Assembly: GCA_049840475.1 (NCBI GenBank)
Contig: JASGKX010000001.1
Location: 1,922,001-1,986,000, forward strand
DNA: 64,000 nt
Source: JBGVSA01 sp049840475
Lineage (GTDB): Bacteria > Pseudomonadota > Gammaproteobacteria > Burkholderiales > Rhodocyclaceae
Reading direction: 5' to 3'
The position numbers and the translations under genes are program-made. A model generated the notes under the pieces. The model did no database searches. It was given only the letters and a program-made list of their open reading frames with translations, and was not told where the DNA came from. Shown here piece after piece: positions 36,059 to 45,161 of this stretch (positions within the stretch are counted from its first letter, which is position 1; every line of letters starts with the position of its first letter).

Positions 36059-36913
36059 TTAGAGTCGAGCCCCGGATATTAACGATATTCCTGCTCGTAG
36101 TTTCTGTGCATAGGCCGACGGCGTGAGTCCGCCGAGACCTCGCTTGGGGCGCTGCTCGTTGTACTCGCGTCGCCACGTTTCAATCACGACCCTAGCCTGG
36201 GCCAGGCTGACGAACCAGTGTTCATTCAAACACTCGTCGCGCAGACGTCCGTTGAACGATTCGATGTACGCGTTCTGATTCGGTTTGCCAGGCTCGATCT
36301 GCCGTAGCGTGACTCCACGCAGATGCGCCCAGCTGAGCATGGCACGGCCACAGAACTCCTTGCCGTTGTCCGTGCGAATCACGCGTGGCAACCCTCGTTG
36401 GGTTGCCAGCCGGTCGAGCATACGTGTGAGTGGATCGCCGCCAATGGCCCGCTCCGGAATGATGGCAATGGCCTCGTGCGTGGCGTCATCGACGATGGTC
36501 AGGCACTTGATCACCCGTCCTTCGGCTGTGCGATCGAAGACAAAGTCCATCGACCAGACCTCGTTGGCCGCCTGCGGCCGCAGCAGGGGCTGGCGCTCCG
36601 CGACGGGTACCTTCTTGCGTTGGCGCCGACGCACCTGCAAACCAGCCAGACCATACAGTCGTTCCACGCGCTTGTGATTGACCTGCCATCCGGCCTGACG
36701 CAGCTTCAGATAGATCATGCCCGCGCCATAACGCCGATGCCTGTGCGCCAAGGCGACAATCTGCTCGCGCAACGGGCCATTGCGATCCGGTCTTGGCTCG
36801 TAACGCAGCGCACTCGCGCTCATCCGCGCCACCTGTAAAGCATGACGCTCGCTCAGGCCTCGCCCAACCATATGCCGCACCAACTCTCGTCGGGCCGGTG
36901 CGGCTACCACTTT
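36059..36913 (-). CDS. IS3-family transposase OrfB (integrase core), produced by -1 frameshift
   Basis: The DDE integrase part of the transposase. Catalytic residues appear in WSMDFVFDRTAEG (D), VIRTDNGKEFCGR (D) and NQNAYIESFNGRLRDECLN (E), with an HTH_21-like segment before them. The reading frame is -1 relative to orfA and joins it at an A-rich slippery stretch (36911-36917), giving an OrfAB fusion that continues VVAAPARRELVRHMVGRGLS. Intact to the stop at 36059. Confidence 0.9.
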   Translation of the reverse strand, partial: KVVAAPARRELVRHMVGRGLSERHALQVARMSASALRYEPRPDRNGPLREQIVALAHRHRRYGAGMIYLKLRQAGWQVNHKRVERLYGLAGLQVRRRQRKKVPVAERQPLLRPQAANEVWSMDFVFDRTAEGRVIKCLTIVDDATHEAIAIIPERAIGGDPLTRMLDRLATQRGLPRVIRTDNGKEFCGRAMLSWAHLRGVTLRQIEPGKPNQNAYIESFNGRLRDECLNEHWFVSLAQARVVIETWRREYNEQRPKRGLGGLTPSAYAQKLRAGISLISGARL

Positions 36914-37167
36914 TTTTGCAGTGCCTCGCGCGTGATCTCGTTCTCCAGCATCGCATCGGCCAGCATGCGCTTGAGCCGTGCGTTCTCGCTCTCGAGTTCC
37001 TTGAGGCGCTTGGCGTCCGACACGCTCATGCCACCGAACTTGCTGCGCCACAGGTAATAGCTCGCTTCCGAGAAGCCGTGCCGGCGACACAGTTCCTTGA
37101 TCGGCAAGCCAGCCTCCGCCTCACGCAAGAATCCGATGATCTGCTCTTCTGAAAAACGCTTCTTCAC
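36904..37167 (-). CDS. IS3-family transposase OrfA (HTH and leucine zipper)
   Basis: An 87-residue DNA-binding subunit: HTH_8-type domain (RFSEEQIIGFLREAEAGLPI and ELCRRHGFSEASYYLWRSKFGG) followed by a coiled coil, KRLKELESENARLKRMLADA, for oligomerisation. It ends EALQKKW with seven As followed by G at the end of the frame. That run is a typical -1 ribosomal frameshift signal leading into OrfB. Confidence 0.92.
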   Translation of the reverse strand: MKKRFSEEQIIGFLREAEAGLPIKELCRRHGFSEASYYLWRSKFGGMSVSDAKRLKELESENARLKRMLADAMLENEITREALQKKW

Positions 37168-37236
37168 GTCCGATCTCCTTGGTTAATGGGGATTGGACTC
37201 TAAATGCTCGCGCTACTCAAATTCGGGGGAACGTCA

Positions 37237-37240
37237 ACGG
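37237..37240. repeat. Target-site duplication, right copy (ACGG)
   Basis: Second copy of ACGG, immediately outside the right IS end. Confidence 0.85.
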
Positions 37241-37625
37241 CAAGCATTCTGCGAAGCTTACCGAGCCTCGGTTTTATTAGACCAAGATTCGAGGCGTGAT
37301 CGTAGGCCACGCCTGGTGCCCAGACCCGATCAAACCAGCCTTTCAAAATTGCGGGGAAGCCAAACCACCATGTGGGAAATACAAGAACGATGGCTTCCGC
37401 ATCGGTTAATTGTGCAATTCTTGGTTTGATGTCTGCGTCATCGAACGATGCGCCGTAGTAACTCCGGCGTTCGTTCGCGGTGAGCGAAGGTGAGAACTCC
37501 GTTTCGTACAGGTCTTCGATCTGCACCTCATGCCCTTGCGAGCGCAAGGCTTCTGCTGCCGTGCGGGCGAGCGTATGGCACAGACTGTCCGATAGCGGAT
37601 GGGCGATAACGACAAGACATTTCAT
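37237..37625 (-). pseudogene. NAD(P)H-quinone reductase (flavodoxin-2 fold), 5' fragment interrupted by the IS
   Basis: The N-terminal ~128 residues of a KefF/MdaB-like flavoprotein: MKCLVVIAHPLSDSLCHTLA (FMN loop), DLYETEFSPSLTANERRSYY, and VLVFPTWWFGFPAILKGWFD (FMN and quinone-binding loop). After LGKLRRMLAV the coding sequence enters the IS and would read 11 foreign residues to a stop. The rest lies at 35818-36026. The original protein would reduce quinones or nitro-compounds with NAD(P)H. As it stands the C-terminal dimer and active-site part is missing, so it is probably non-functional. Confidence 0.9.
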
Positions 37626-37689
37626 GGCAAATGCGTTGCGAGAGAGCTGTTCGGGCGGGCAGGCCGATAGTAAATGGCCCCTAGGGTTG

Positions 37690-37983
37690 TTTACGGTTAT
37701 TCGAATCGAGGGGGCGACCTATGCTGCGTTCTCTGCCACCCGAAAAATCGCCCAGGCCATTGGTGGTGCGCTGCCGGCTTTCTTGCTTGGCTTCACCGGC
37801 TACGCGCCAAATCTCGCGGTGCAGAGCGCGGCCGCCACATTCGGTATCTGGGCAAACATATCCCTGATTCCGGCCATCGCATTCCTGCTCGCAGGTCTGA
37901 CGATGTTCATGTACCCCGTGAGCGACCGGCACTTTAGACAGCTCGTCGAGGACATCCGGAGTCGGGCCCAAAGAAGCCGCTAG
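37690..37983 (+). pseudogene. C-terminal fragment of an MFS (MelB/GPH-type) symporter
   Basis: About 98 residues resembling the end of a glycoside-pentoside-hexuronide:cation symporter: IRIEGATYAAFSATRKIAQAIGGALPAF is the family's TM9-10 region (EG-x-Y-x-x-F-x-x-x-RK). It is followed by two TM helices and a charged tail ending at 37983. Everything upstream is missing, since the diverging quinone reductase gene begins only 65 bp away. It is a truncated remnant with no plausible start, and marks a deletion or rearrangement junction near 37630-37690. Confidence 0.7.
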
Positions 37984-38018
37984 CCGAACAAAATGACGCG
38001 TGGCGGCAGGTCACCGAC

Positions 38019-38050
38019 AAGGCGCATCTCCCATTGAGATGCGCCTTGTT
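38019..38050. terminator. Bidirectional terminator
   Basis: AAGGCGCATCTC and GAGATGCGCCTT form a 12-bp stem with a 5-base loop. It lies between the symporter fragment (plus) and the gamma-glutamyltransferase stop (minus). Confidence 0.85.
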
Positions 38051-38056
38051 TCTGCT

Positions 38057-40051
38057 CTACATGGCGCCGTCGCCAAGGACGATGCCTTCGCGGCGAGGGT
38101 CGACTCCGCCTTCCAGTTGGGTCTTGCCGTTCTTGGTGACGCGCATGATGGTCGACACACCACTGGATTGAGCGCTATTGGATACCGTGTGGCCCTTCGC
38201 ACGCAGGCCGGTGATGAGCCCATTTAGATCGAGTGACGTATTCGAGCCGTCCACGTTGGTGGTCGCGCTGTTGGCGGCGCCGAAGTTCACCAACGATGTG
38301 GCCTGTTGCGCATCGAGCCCCCAGTCGACCGCACCCACCACCGTTTTGAGTACGTACTGGATGATGGTGGCGCCGCCGGGCGAGCCCGTGGCCATGAAGA
38401 AGTCTCCGGGTTGCGTGCCCTTGAAGACCAGGGTCGGTGCCATCGTGCTGCGTGGGCGCTTGCCGGGGGCCACGCGGTTGGCCACCAGCGCGCCGGTACT
38501 GTCGGTCGGCTGCGCGGCGAAATCAGTGAGCTGGTTGGTCAGCAGAAAGCCATCGACCATGTGGAACGAGCCCATGCTTGATTCAACCGTTGTGGTCATC
38601 GAAACGACGTTGCCGTAGGCGTCAACAATCGAGAAATGCGTGGTGCCGTGCTCCACGGTCTTGTCAACGCCCAGCGGCACGTCTCCGAGGTTGCCTGCCT
38701 GAGCGACACCGAGTGAGTTGCCGTTGGCATTGATGAGTGAGGCGCGCTGTTTGAGATAAGCCTTGTCGATCATCGTCGATACGCCATTGCCCGGCAGCGG
38801 AACGAAATCGGTATCGGCCACGTATTTGTCGCGGTCTGCGTACGCCAGTCGCTCGGCATCCGAAACGAGGTGCACGCCTAACACACTGGGTATGCCGCCT
38901 TCGTTGGTCGGATTGGTCGGCGCATATTGCGAAAGGTTGAAGGTCTCAAGGATGCCCAGCGACTGAGCGATGCCGATGCCCCCCGATGAAGGCGGGGCCA
39001 TGGTGCAGACGTAATAGGCGTCTCGGTATGTCGCGCACACCGGTTCGCGTTTCTTGGCCTGATAGTTCTTGATGTCATCCACCGTCATGAGGCTAGGCGT
39101 GATCGGCGTGCGGGCCGCATCGTCCCCGACCGATTGAGCGGCTTTAGCCACGATATTGGTGGCCAGTTGCCCGCTGTACAACGCATCGGCCCCCTGACTG
39201 GCGATCGTGCGCAATGTCTGCGCATAAGGCAGGTTGGTGGTGAGCGTACCGGTCGCTTTCGGCGTGCCGTCGGCATTGAAGAACGCGGCCACGGCGTTGG
39301 CGTCCAGACGCAGGCTGGCGGCGTTGCTGCTGATGGCATCGCCAAGGCGGCCCGGAATCTTGTAGCCGTTGGTCGCCAGATTAATGCCTTCGTTGAACAG
39401 GCCACTCCACGCGAGCTTGCCGTGCTCTTTGTGAGCCATGTCCAGCATGCGCATCACGCCCGGAACGCCAATCGAGCGGCCGCTGCGCCGTGCATTGGGT
39501 ACAGGCGCCGGAGACGAAGCGTCGGCCTGGTTCTGGCGCACGAGGTAGTAATTGTTGGCGGCCGCAGGGGCAGTCTCCCGACCGTCGTACGCAGTGACCT
39601 TTTTGCTGGCCGCGTCGTAGTACAGCATGAAGGCGCTGCCAGCGATCGTGCTCGATTGCGGCTCAACCAGGCCAAGCACGGCTTGCACGGCGATTGCGGC
39701 ATCCACTGCTGTGCCGCCTGATTTGAGTACTTCGCAGCCGGCTTTTACTGCCAGCGGCGTGTTCGCCACCACCATGTAGCTGTTCGAGTACTTCGCCTTG
39801 TAGCCCAAGCGATAGCCGGATGCCGCTTCCGGTGCGGCAGGGTCGCCGCTGAGACCGGAGCCAACCACCACTGGAATGCCAGTGCTGGAGAGCGCCGAAC
39901 AGCTTTGCGCATCGGTATCGACGATGAGACCGGCAGAAGCGGAATCTCCTGCTGTGTTGCTGTCCCCGTCGTTCGAATCGTTACCGCACCCAAGAACGGC
40001 TGCCGAAGCGGCCAATGAAACAAATGCCCATCGCCAATTTCTGCGCTGCAT
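38057..40051 (-). CDS. ggt: Gamma-glutamyltransferase (lipoprotein form)
   Basis: A 664-residue Ntn-hydrolase that cleaves or transfers the gamma-glutamyl group of glutathione in the periplasm. Signal with lipobox VLGC, a Gly/Asp/Ser linker, then the large subunit (GGTAVDAAIAVQAVLGLVEP, and RRSGRSIGVPGVMRML). The autoprocessing site is TVEHGTTHFSIVD, where the second Thr of GTTHFS becomes the small-subunit nucleophile; GSPGGATIIQYV forms the oxyanion region. The start at 40051 is supported by the signal peptide; the longer in-frame extension to 40309 was rejected. Full length. Confidence 0.93.
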   Translation of the reverse strand: MQRRNWRWAFVSLAASAAVLGCGNDSNDGDSNTAGDSASAGLIVDTDAQSCSALSSTGIPVVVGSGLSGDPAAPEAASGYRLGYKAKYSNSYMVVANTPLAVKAGCEVLKSGGTAVDAAIAVQAVLGLVEPQSSTIAGSAFMLYYDAASKKVTAYDGRETAPAAANNYYLVRQNQADASSPAPVPNARRSGRSIGVPGVMRMLDMAHKEHGKLAWSGLFNEGINLATNGYKIPGRLGDAISSNAASLRLDANAVAAFFNADGTPKATGTLTTNLPYAQTLRTIASQGADALYSGQLATNIVAKAAQSVGDDAARTPITPSLMTVDDIKNYQAKKREPVCATYRDAYYVCTMAPPSSGGIGIAQSLGILETFNLSQYAPTNPTNEGGIPSVLGVHLVSDAERLAYADRDKYVADTDFVPLPGNGVSTMIDKAYLKQRASLINANGNSLGVAQAGNLGDVPLGVDKTVEHGTTHFSIVDAYGNVVSMTTTVESSMGSFHMVDGFLLTNQLTDFAAQPTDSTGALVANRVAPGKRPRSTMAPTLVFKGTQPGDFFMATGSPGGATIIQYVLKTVVGAVDWGLDAQQATSLVNFGAANSATTNVDGSNTSLDLNGLITGLRAKGHTVSNSAQSSGVSTIMRVTKNGKTQLEGGVDPRREGIVLGDGAM

Positions 40052-40487
40052 CGCAATTCCCCTCTGGTGGGTTGGAAAGCTGATTGCCGGCAGACCTATT
40101 GCAAGAAATATACGGTTGGAGTGTCTGTATCGCTGTAGGTGTATTCCATGTCTAGCAAATACGGCATCGCCAGATTGCGAATGCAGATCGAGGTGCTTTG
40201 ACAGGCTATGATCGTGTCGGACGGCACCATACGCGAGGCATCGCCATGTCACGCCAATGGCATATGGCGGGGCGGTGATCGATCGCCATGCAGTCCCGGG
40301 GCAGTCCAAGGCCGCAGGTGCAATGTGAATGAACCCCGCGTCTGGCGTTACGTCTAATGAATTTGGCTCTTCGGAAGCCAGAACCTGCCCACGTTCTGCC
40401 GACTCTGTTCTTGAGACGCAACGTGAGCTTCCTTCGTGATGTAGGTGCGACCACGGGCCGCAGCCTTACTTGAGCAAGGAGAAAACC
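40052..40487. other. Divergent intergenic region, nothing recognised
   Basis: About 435 bases between the divergent ggt and cupin genes, presumably holding both promoters. No gene or clear operator was seen. Confidence 0.45.
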
Positions 40488-40862
40488 ATGACAGTTCCTG
40501 TCGCTGTAACGAAATTCCAGGTCAAGTCTCACAACTCGCCCGACGAAGTGCGTTCGCCCAGTAAGACTCGCGTTGAAGTGGTTCAATTCGACGGAGTGAC
40601 GATGGGGCGCTTCAACTTTGAGCCGGGGTGGCGTTGGTCGGATTGCATCAAACCGGTCGTCAAGACAGACCATTGCCAGCTCTCCCACGTCGGCTATGCC
40701 GTCTCAGGGAGGCTGACGGTCCGCATGACCGACGGCACCGAAAAAACCATCACCGCAGGCGAGTCATACACCATCCCGCCGGGGCATGATGCCTGGGTCG
40801 AAGGCACCGAGCCCTATGTTGGGATTGAGGTGTTGAGCGCCGACGTTTACGCGAAACCGTAA
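40488..40862 (+). CDS. Single-domain cupin protein
   Basis: A 124-residue cupin. The barrel runs from FEPGWRWSDCIKPVV through the first motif remnant (CQLSHVGYAVSGRLTVRM) to the second motif, GESYTIPPGHDAWVEG. Only the later His is clear, and the first motif has a single His, so metal binding may be weak. GCAAGGAG precedes the ATG. It probably binds a small ligand; no enzymatic role can be assigned. It stands alone on the plus strand. Confidence 0.85.
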   Translation: MTVPVAVTKFQVKSHNSPDEVRSPSKTRVEVVQFDGVTMGRFNFEPGWRWSDCIKPVVKTDHCQLSHVGYAVSGRLTVRMTDGTEKTITAGESYTIPPGHDAWVEGTEPYVGIEVLSADVYAKP

Positions 40863-41188
40863 CCTGCCTGCAAGCGGGCGCCAGCCTAGCCCAGATGGCG
40901 GTTCCTGGCCGAGGCTACGTGATTCGTACTCAGCCAATTTCAGCGTTCGGCCGAGAGCAACCATGCACATCCCGCGATCGAAAACAGTCCTTGCGATCAC
41001 GTTCTGTCAATTTGGCGGAGCCGTGTCTCTCGGCGAGGCAGGGCCGCGCCGGAGGCGGTAACCGACGGGCCTACTTCAATTTGATCGCGAGACGAAATCC
41101 ACTAACCTAAAAGCGATTCTTGTCCTGCAGTTGCATGTGCCTTCGTTGGCAAGTCGAACGGACAGCCGGCGCAATCAAGGAGATCATC
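40863..41188. other. Intergenic region, nothing recognised
   Basis: About 325 bases between the cupin and glycine-zipper genes. Ends with an AAGGAG ribosome-binding site. No gene recognised. Confidence 0.45.
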
Positions 41189-41662
41189 ATGAATGCATCA
41201 ACGGGTTGGAGGCTCGCGCTGGTCACCGCTGGTGTGACCTTGGTTCCGACACTGCACGCGCAGCAGTTCGCCTACCCGGCGAAGGGGCAGTCGGCAGAGC
41301 AGCAGCAAAAAGATGAGGCCGCTTGCGGCAAATGGGCGACCGGGCAGACCGGCTTCGATCCTGCAAAGCCTCCTGCGCCAGCCGCGGCCCCCAAGCCCGC
41401 CACCACGGCAACTGGCACGACGCCCGGCGCCGGTGTCCGGGGCGCTGCACGCGGCGCTGTCGTCGGTGAAATAGTGGGAGGTGATGCGGGGACCGGCGCC
41501 GCCGCAGGTGCTGCCGCAGCCCGCGCCCAAAGCCGTCGCCAGAACCGGACGCAACAACAGCAAGCGGAGGCAAGCCAGCAGCAGGCGCAATCCGCCACCA
41601 ATGCGGCATGGGCCCAAGCGCGTGGCGCGTGCCTCGAAGGGAAGGGATACACGGTCAAGTAG
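41189..41662 (+). CDS. Glycine-zipper exported protein (YMGG-like)
   Basis: A 157-residue exported protein: signal peptide ending LHAQQ; a Q/E-rich helix with one Cys; a P/A-rich linker. Then a glycine-zipper hairpin (GARGAARGAVVGEIVGGDAG-type spacing, about residues 80-108) that should insert in or span a membrane, a Q-rich coiled segment, and a C-terminal ARGACLEGKGYTVK. This order is typical of YMGG-like Gly-zipper proteins. Outer-membrane association is inferred. Confidence 0.8.
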   Translation: MNASTGWRLALVTAGVTLVPTLHAQQFAYPAKGQSAEQQQKDEAACGKWATGQTGFDPAKPPAPAAAPKPATTATGTTPGAGVRGAARGAVVGEIVGGDAGTGAAAGAAAARAQSRRQNRTQQQQAEASQQQAQSATNAAWAQARGACLEGKGYTVK

Positions 41663-41904
41663 TGCGAACTGGCCAGCTATGGCCGCCGCGCAATGCTTAA
41701 GGTGCGAGCGATCCGTGTCTGCTGTCTCTGGCGTTCGATCACCGCTTCGAGGCGCTCAAAGGTGAAAGGCGATATTGGCAGCGCGTGTGACGCCGCCTCC
41801 CTCTGCCCAAGCGTCCAGCCTTTGCCCGAGAGTTTCTGTTCCGACATCATGCCAGAGCGTGGCCGCGCGGGATTTTCCTCTACGGTCGCAGATCGCTGGA
41901 CAGA

Positions 41905-41975
41905 TTCTCCGTCTGCTCCGAGATATCCAACGCGTCGTCAACTGACGTCCCGCCGAGATATTCGAGCGGGTGGAA
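41905..41975 (-). pseudogene. Tail remnant of a tyrosine recombinase (left copy)
   Basis: The minus strand encodes LEYLGGTSVDDALDISEQTE, which matches the C-terminal tail of phage-type integrases (RYLGIEVDDALEISEQTE). It is also similar to the tail at 45162-45281. The catalytic RHRY part is absent. Same orientation as the right copy, flanking the two DUF1254 genes. Confidence 0.55.
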
Positions 41976-42014
41976 CTGGAGATTTTCGGTGTCAGATCCA
42001 CCCTCCGCCTTGCA

Positions 42015-43505
42015 CTACTTGATTTTGATGACGTCATCCGGCTTCCAGGTCTGGTCGTAGAAGCCATGTTCCGCGCCATACAGGCGGACGGCCACCAGGA
42101 AGTCTCGCCCCGGTATGGTCTGGATGAAGGCCGCATCGACCACGTTCTGCGGTTTCTCCGGCCCGAACCAGATTTCAATCGACCCGTCGGCCTGCTTCGG
42201 AATGTCGTAGTAGCCATTGGTAGAAGGCAGCAGTTGCTTGGTCTCGGGCATGGTGCCGTCGGTGATGTTGTAAGCCGTCACGGCCCAGAACAGCGCAGCC
42301 GGAATGCCGGCTGGCAGTCGCAGCTTGTAGGTGCCCGCGCCTTTAAGGAAGTTGCCTTGTGCATCGCGTGTCGTGAAAGGGTATTTGGACCCCGCGCCGG
42401 TAGTGTGCATCACCATCGCCGGTGCGGAGGAGTAGGCGTACTGGAAGAAGCCGGCTCGCTGGTTCACGTCCAGGTAGCTCTCCTGCATCCAGTCGTTGGT
42501 ACCACCTCCCCAGGCTGTCTCGTATTTGCGGTCCTTGTAGTAGAGGTTGCGACCGTCTTCGCGGCCCAGTTGGCGCATGGCGAGAATCATCTTCGGTGCG
42601 GTTGTCACTGCCTTCTGCAGCATTTCCTGCTGGCGCGACGTCGGCTTGAAGGGCTGTCCTTTGACAATGCCGATAGAGGCCAGCACGCCACGTAGTTCCA
42701 GGTCGATGGCGTCAACCGGCTCGTAGTCGATGAACTCCTTTAGCTTCGTCCAGAACTGGCTGTCGACCGCGTACATCATGTCGATGCGTTTGCCACTGGC
42801 ATCCGGGAACTCCATCTGCTTCGCGTCTTTCTCCGGCGTGTAGAGCGGATAGACGCGGGTAGTTTCGGCGGCCTTCACGGCTGGTGCAGGATCGGGCTTG
42901 CCGTCTCCCTTGGCCATCACCGTGCGGAAGAACAGGAACACGTTGTAGGTCGACGACTTGACGGCGAAGTAGCCACCGGGAACTGGACCCGTGTAGTCCG
43001 GGGGCAGCAGCAGGTACAGACCGCCGCGTGCGCGGTCCGGACCGATGGCTCCGACATCGGTGATGGTGCGCTGGAAGAAATCGGTGAACATGCCGATCAC
43101 GTTGGCTGGTGCATTGACCACCAGCGGCCCGGTCTTCTTAAGGTCGAGATAGCTCATCGAGTAGATGACGTCCGCGTTCGGTGTAGGCACCTGGGTGCGG
43201 CTGTCCATACGCTGCTTCCAGATCGGCAACACCTGGTAGCCCGCACCAAAAACTCTCTCGGAGCCGTCGCGCATGCCGATGGTATTCAGCAGCGGCAGCA
43301 TCGTGAAGTAGGCGTGCACGGCGCGCTGGTAATAGAGCTCATCGCGCAGGCTCTCGGCTTCCTTCTGGTCCAGCCAGTTACCGTCGTTAATCTGTTTGAT
43401 CAGTGGTGAGGCTGGGGCCTGTTGCGCGTGAAGCGCGGGAGATAGGCACAATGCAAGGGCGAGGGTGAGGCCGGCCACCGCGAGCCTGGAACGAGACTCC
43501 ATCAT
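42015..43505 (-). CDS. Exported DUF1254/DUF1214 protein (copy A)
   Basis: About 496 residues with a signal peptide (ending LHAQQ). The DUF1254 part contains QVPTPNADVIYSMSYLDLKKTGPLVV and FFQRTITDVG, and the DUF1214 part contains FWAVTAYNITDGTMPE and GSIEIWFGPEKP, the usual C-terminal jelly-roll-like domain. The biochemical role of these exported proteins is not established. AGGAG lies upstream of ATG 43505/43502, preferred over 43523. A distant paralogue lies upstream on the same strand, 80 bp away, so they form a two-gene unit. Confidence 0.85.
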   Translation of the reverse strand: MMESRSRLAVAGLTLALALCLSPALHAQQAPASPLIKQINDGNWLDQKEAESLRDELYYQRAVHAYFTMLPLLNTIGMRDGSERVFGAGYQVLPIWKQRMDSRTQVPTPNADVIYSMSYLDLKKTGPLVVNAPANVIGMFTDFFQRTITDVGAIGPDRARGGLYLLLPPDYTGPVPGGYFAVKSSTYNVFLFFRTVMAKGDGKPDPAPAVKAAETTRVYPLYTPEKDAKQMEFPDASGKRIDMMYAVDSQFWTKLKEFIDYEPVDAIDLELRGVLASIGIVKGQPFKPTSRQQEMLQKAVTTAPKMILAMRQLGREDGRNLYYKDRKYETAWGGGTNDWMQESYLDVNQRAGFFQYAYSSAPAMVMHTTGAGSKYPFTTRDAQGNFLKGAGTYKLRLPAGIPAALFWAVTAYNITDGTMPETKQLLPSTNGYYDIPKQADGSIEIWFGPEKPQNVVDAAFIQTIPGRDFLVAVRLYGAEHGFYDQTWKPDDVIKIK

Positions 43506-43584
43506 GTGACTCCTTGTTGGCATTGCAATGACGTGATGGCCGTGGGGCCTATGCGTTACGTGCCGCGTGGCCCCCGCGGGTGAG

Positions 43585-45045
43585 TCAGCTGATTTTCTTC
43601 ACGACGGGTGGCTGCCAGGTGCCCTTGGTGATGCCTGCCTTACCCCAGTAGGCCCGGATGTAGAGTGAAATGTTCTCCTTGGGCGAGGGCAGCCAATTGC
43701 TTTCTTTATCCTTGCCGGGCGAGGTCGGGCCGACGTAGATCGTCAGCGAGCCATCGGCGTTGCGTACCAGATTCTTGTTCTTGGTGCCCAGTGAGTAGCG
43801 CTTCAGCTCGTTCTCGCTAAAAAGGTGCAGGCTGTTGTATAGAGTGAGCGACCAGAAGCCATTGACTGGAGGTTCCTGGCCGGCGGGAAAGGTCACTGTG
43901 TAGTTGCTGCCGCCATTGAGCTGCGTTCCAGACTCGTCGAAGTCCGTGTAGAAGTACTGGGTTTCATTGGGACGGTTGTCGAACATGTTCGACTTGGACG
44001 TGCCCGTGCGGTTGAAGTAATCGACGCCCCACTCGGCGTTGTGAGTGGAGCGGTTCCAGCCGTTGCCGGCCGGGTGGCCGTTATGTTTCCACTGGAAGAA
44101 GGGTTTGATGACCGACTCTTCCGTTTCCTTCGCCACGTCCACCAGTGCCTGTTTGATAGCGGGGTCCGTGGCCGCGACCTCCATCAACTGGCGGAACTGC
44201 GCGTACATGGCTTCTTCACCGGGCAGCGGCGAGATCATCTTTAGCACGTCCGGGAGTTGATCGAAAAATTGCTCCGGAATCACCCATTTGGTTTCGCCAC
44301 CGCTGGCACTGTCGGCGTTCGGCACGGGGATGTTCGGCGAGCTCTTCCAGTCGATGGTCTTCATCTTGCCGGTGAAGTCCTTGAGCGGATATGCCACCAC
44401 CTGGTTGATCACCTTCTGGATGGCGGTGCGGTCTTCTGGCGTGTCATCCATGAAGATGCGGGGGATGGCATTGGCCAGTGGGGTCGCGCTGCGGATCACT
44501 TCGCGTACGCCGGCTGGCTTCTTTCCCTTCCAGTTGGGGCCGACCAGCAGGTAGAACCCTGGCTTGCTGGCGTAGGGCTTGCCGAGGTGGCCGAACTGGT
44601 CGGTGCGCTGGTCGTACAGTGCATAAACCCAGAAGCGCTTGCCAAAATCGGGAACCTGGATGATCACCGGCTCTTCGTCCAACGAGAAAAAGCCCAGACC
44701 GTACACCACGTCCTGATTCGGGCAGGTGACGAAGGTTTCCGATGGCGTGATGTAGTCGTGCAGCATGCCGATCTGTCCGCGTGGCGCGGCCGGCAGGATG
44801 CCCCCCAGCAGCCCTGGATGGGGGGCCTGCGTAATGCGCGCATTGCGGTTGATCATGTTCACCATTGGCCAGCCCCAAAGGTAGGCCATGCGACCGATCG
44901 CCTTGGCGTAGTCCGGGTGCATCTGCACCGTGCTGACGGGCTGGGCAAGCACAGGGCGCCCCTCTGCTCCGCTTGCGGCGAGAGGAGGTGGGCTCGCCAA
45001 TGTCATGGCAACGAGCAGGGCGCCGGTTGTCCGAATGAGTTTCAT
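43585..45045 (-). CDS. Exported DUF1254/DUF1214 protein (copy B)
   Basis: A 486-residue exported protein with the same domain order as copy A: signal peptide, DUF1254 segment (TCPNQDVVYGLGFFSLDEEPVIIQVPDFG, FWVYALYDQRTDQFG), a helical middle, and DUF1214 (PPVNGFWSLTLYNSLHLF, GSLTIYVGPTSPG). The two copies are clearly diverged, so this is an old duplication. The ATG at 45045 has AGGAGAGCC just upstream. Both copies are flanked by recombinase tails, hinting at acquisition as a module. Confidence 0.85.
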   Translation of the reverse strand: MKLIRTTGALLVAMTLASPPPLAASGAEGRPVLAQPVSTVQMHPDYAKAIGRMAYLWGWPMVNMINRNARITQAPHPGLLGGILPAAPRGQIGMLHDYITPSETFVTCPNQDVVYGLGFFSLDEEPVIIQVPDFGKRFWVYALYDQRTDQFGHLGKPYASKPGFYLLVGPNWKGKKPAGVREVIRSATPLANAIPRIFMDDTPEDRTAIQKVINQVVAYPLKDFTGKMKTIDWKSSPNIPVPNADSASGGETKWVIPEQFFDQLPDVLKMISPLPGEEAMYAQFRQLMEVAATDPAIKQALVDVAKETEESVIKPFFQWKHNGHPAGNGWNRSTHNAEWGVDYFNRTGTSKSNMFDNRPNETQYFYTDFDESGTQLNGGSNYTVTFPAGQEPPVNGFWSLTLYNSLHLFSENELKRYSLGTKNKNLVRNADGSLTIYVGPTSPGKDKESNWLPSPKENISLYIRAYWGKAGITKGTWQPPVVKKIS

Positions 45046-45161
45046 TGTTGGCTCTCCTGTTGTCTCTGGGGATGGACAATCGTGCATGCCGTCTGAATCT
45101 TCCAAGAATTTATAGTTGTCTTAGGAGCGCTTTGCTTCGCAGGCCGGCCGCTGCACCTGTC

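Larger units (their letters stand above)
36027..37236 (-). mobile_element. IS3-family insertion sequence, IS407-group-like, 1210 bp
   Basis: A complete element flanked by the 4-bp repeat ACGG. The terminal inverted repeats match over about 35 bp: left CGACGTTCCCCCAACCTGAG and right (reverse complement) TGACGTTCCCCCGAATTTGA, both continuing to a shared TTTAGAGTC. It encodes orfA and orfB on the minus strand with a slippery A-run between them. Size, 4-bp duplication and two-frame layout fit the IS407 group. It has inserted into a flavodoxin-fold quinone reductase gene, and the insertion is recent enough for the gene halves to remain intact. Confidence 0.93.

Noticed and set aside
40052..40309. 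Longer start for gamma-glutamyltransferase giving 750 residues
   Set aside because: The signal peptide and lipobox begin at 40051; the extension has no export signal.
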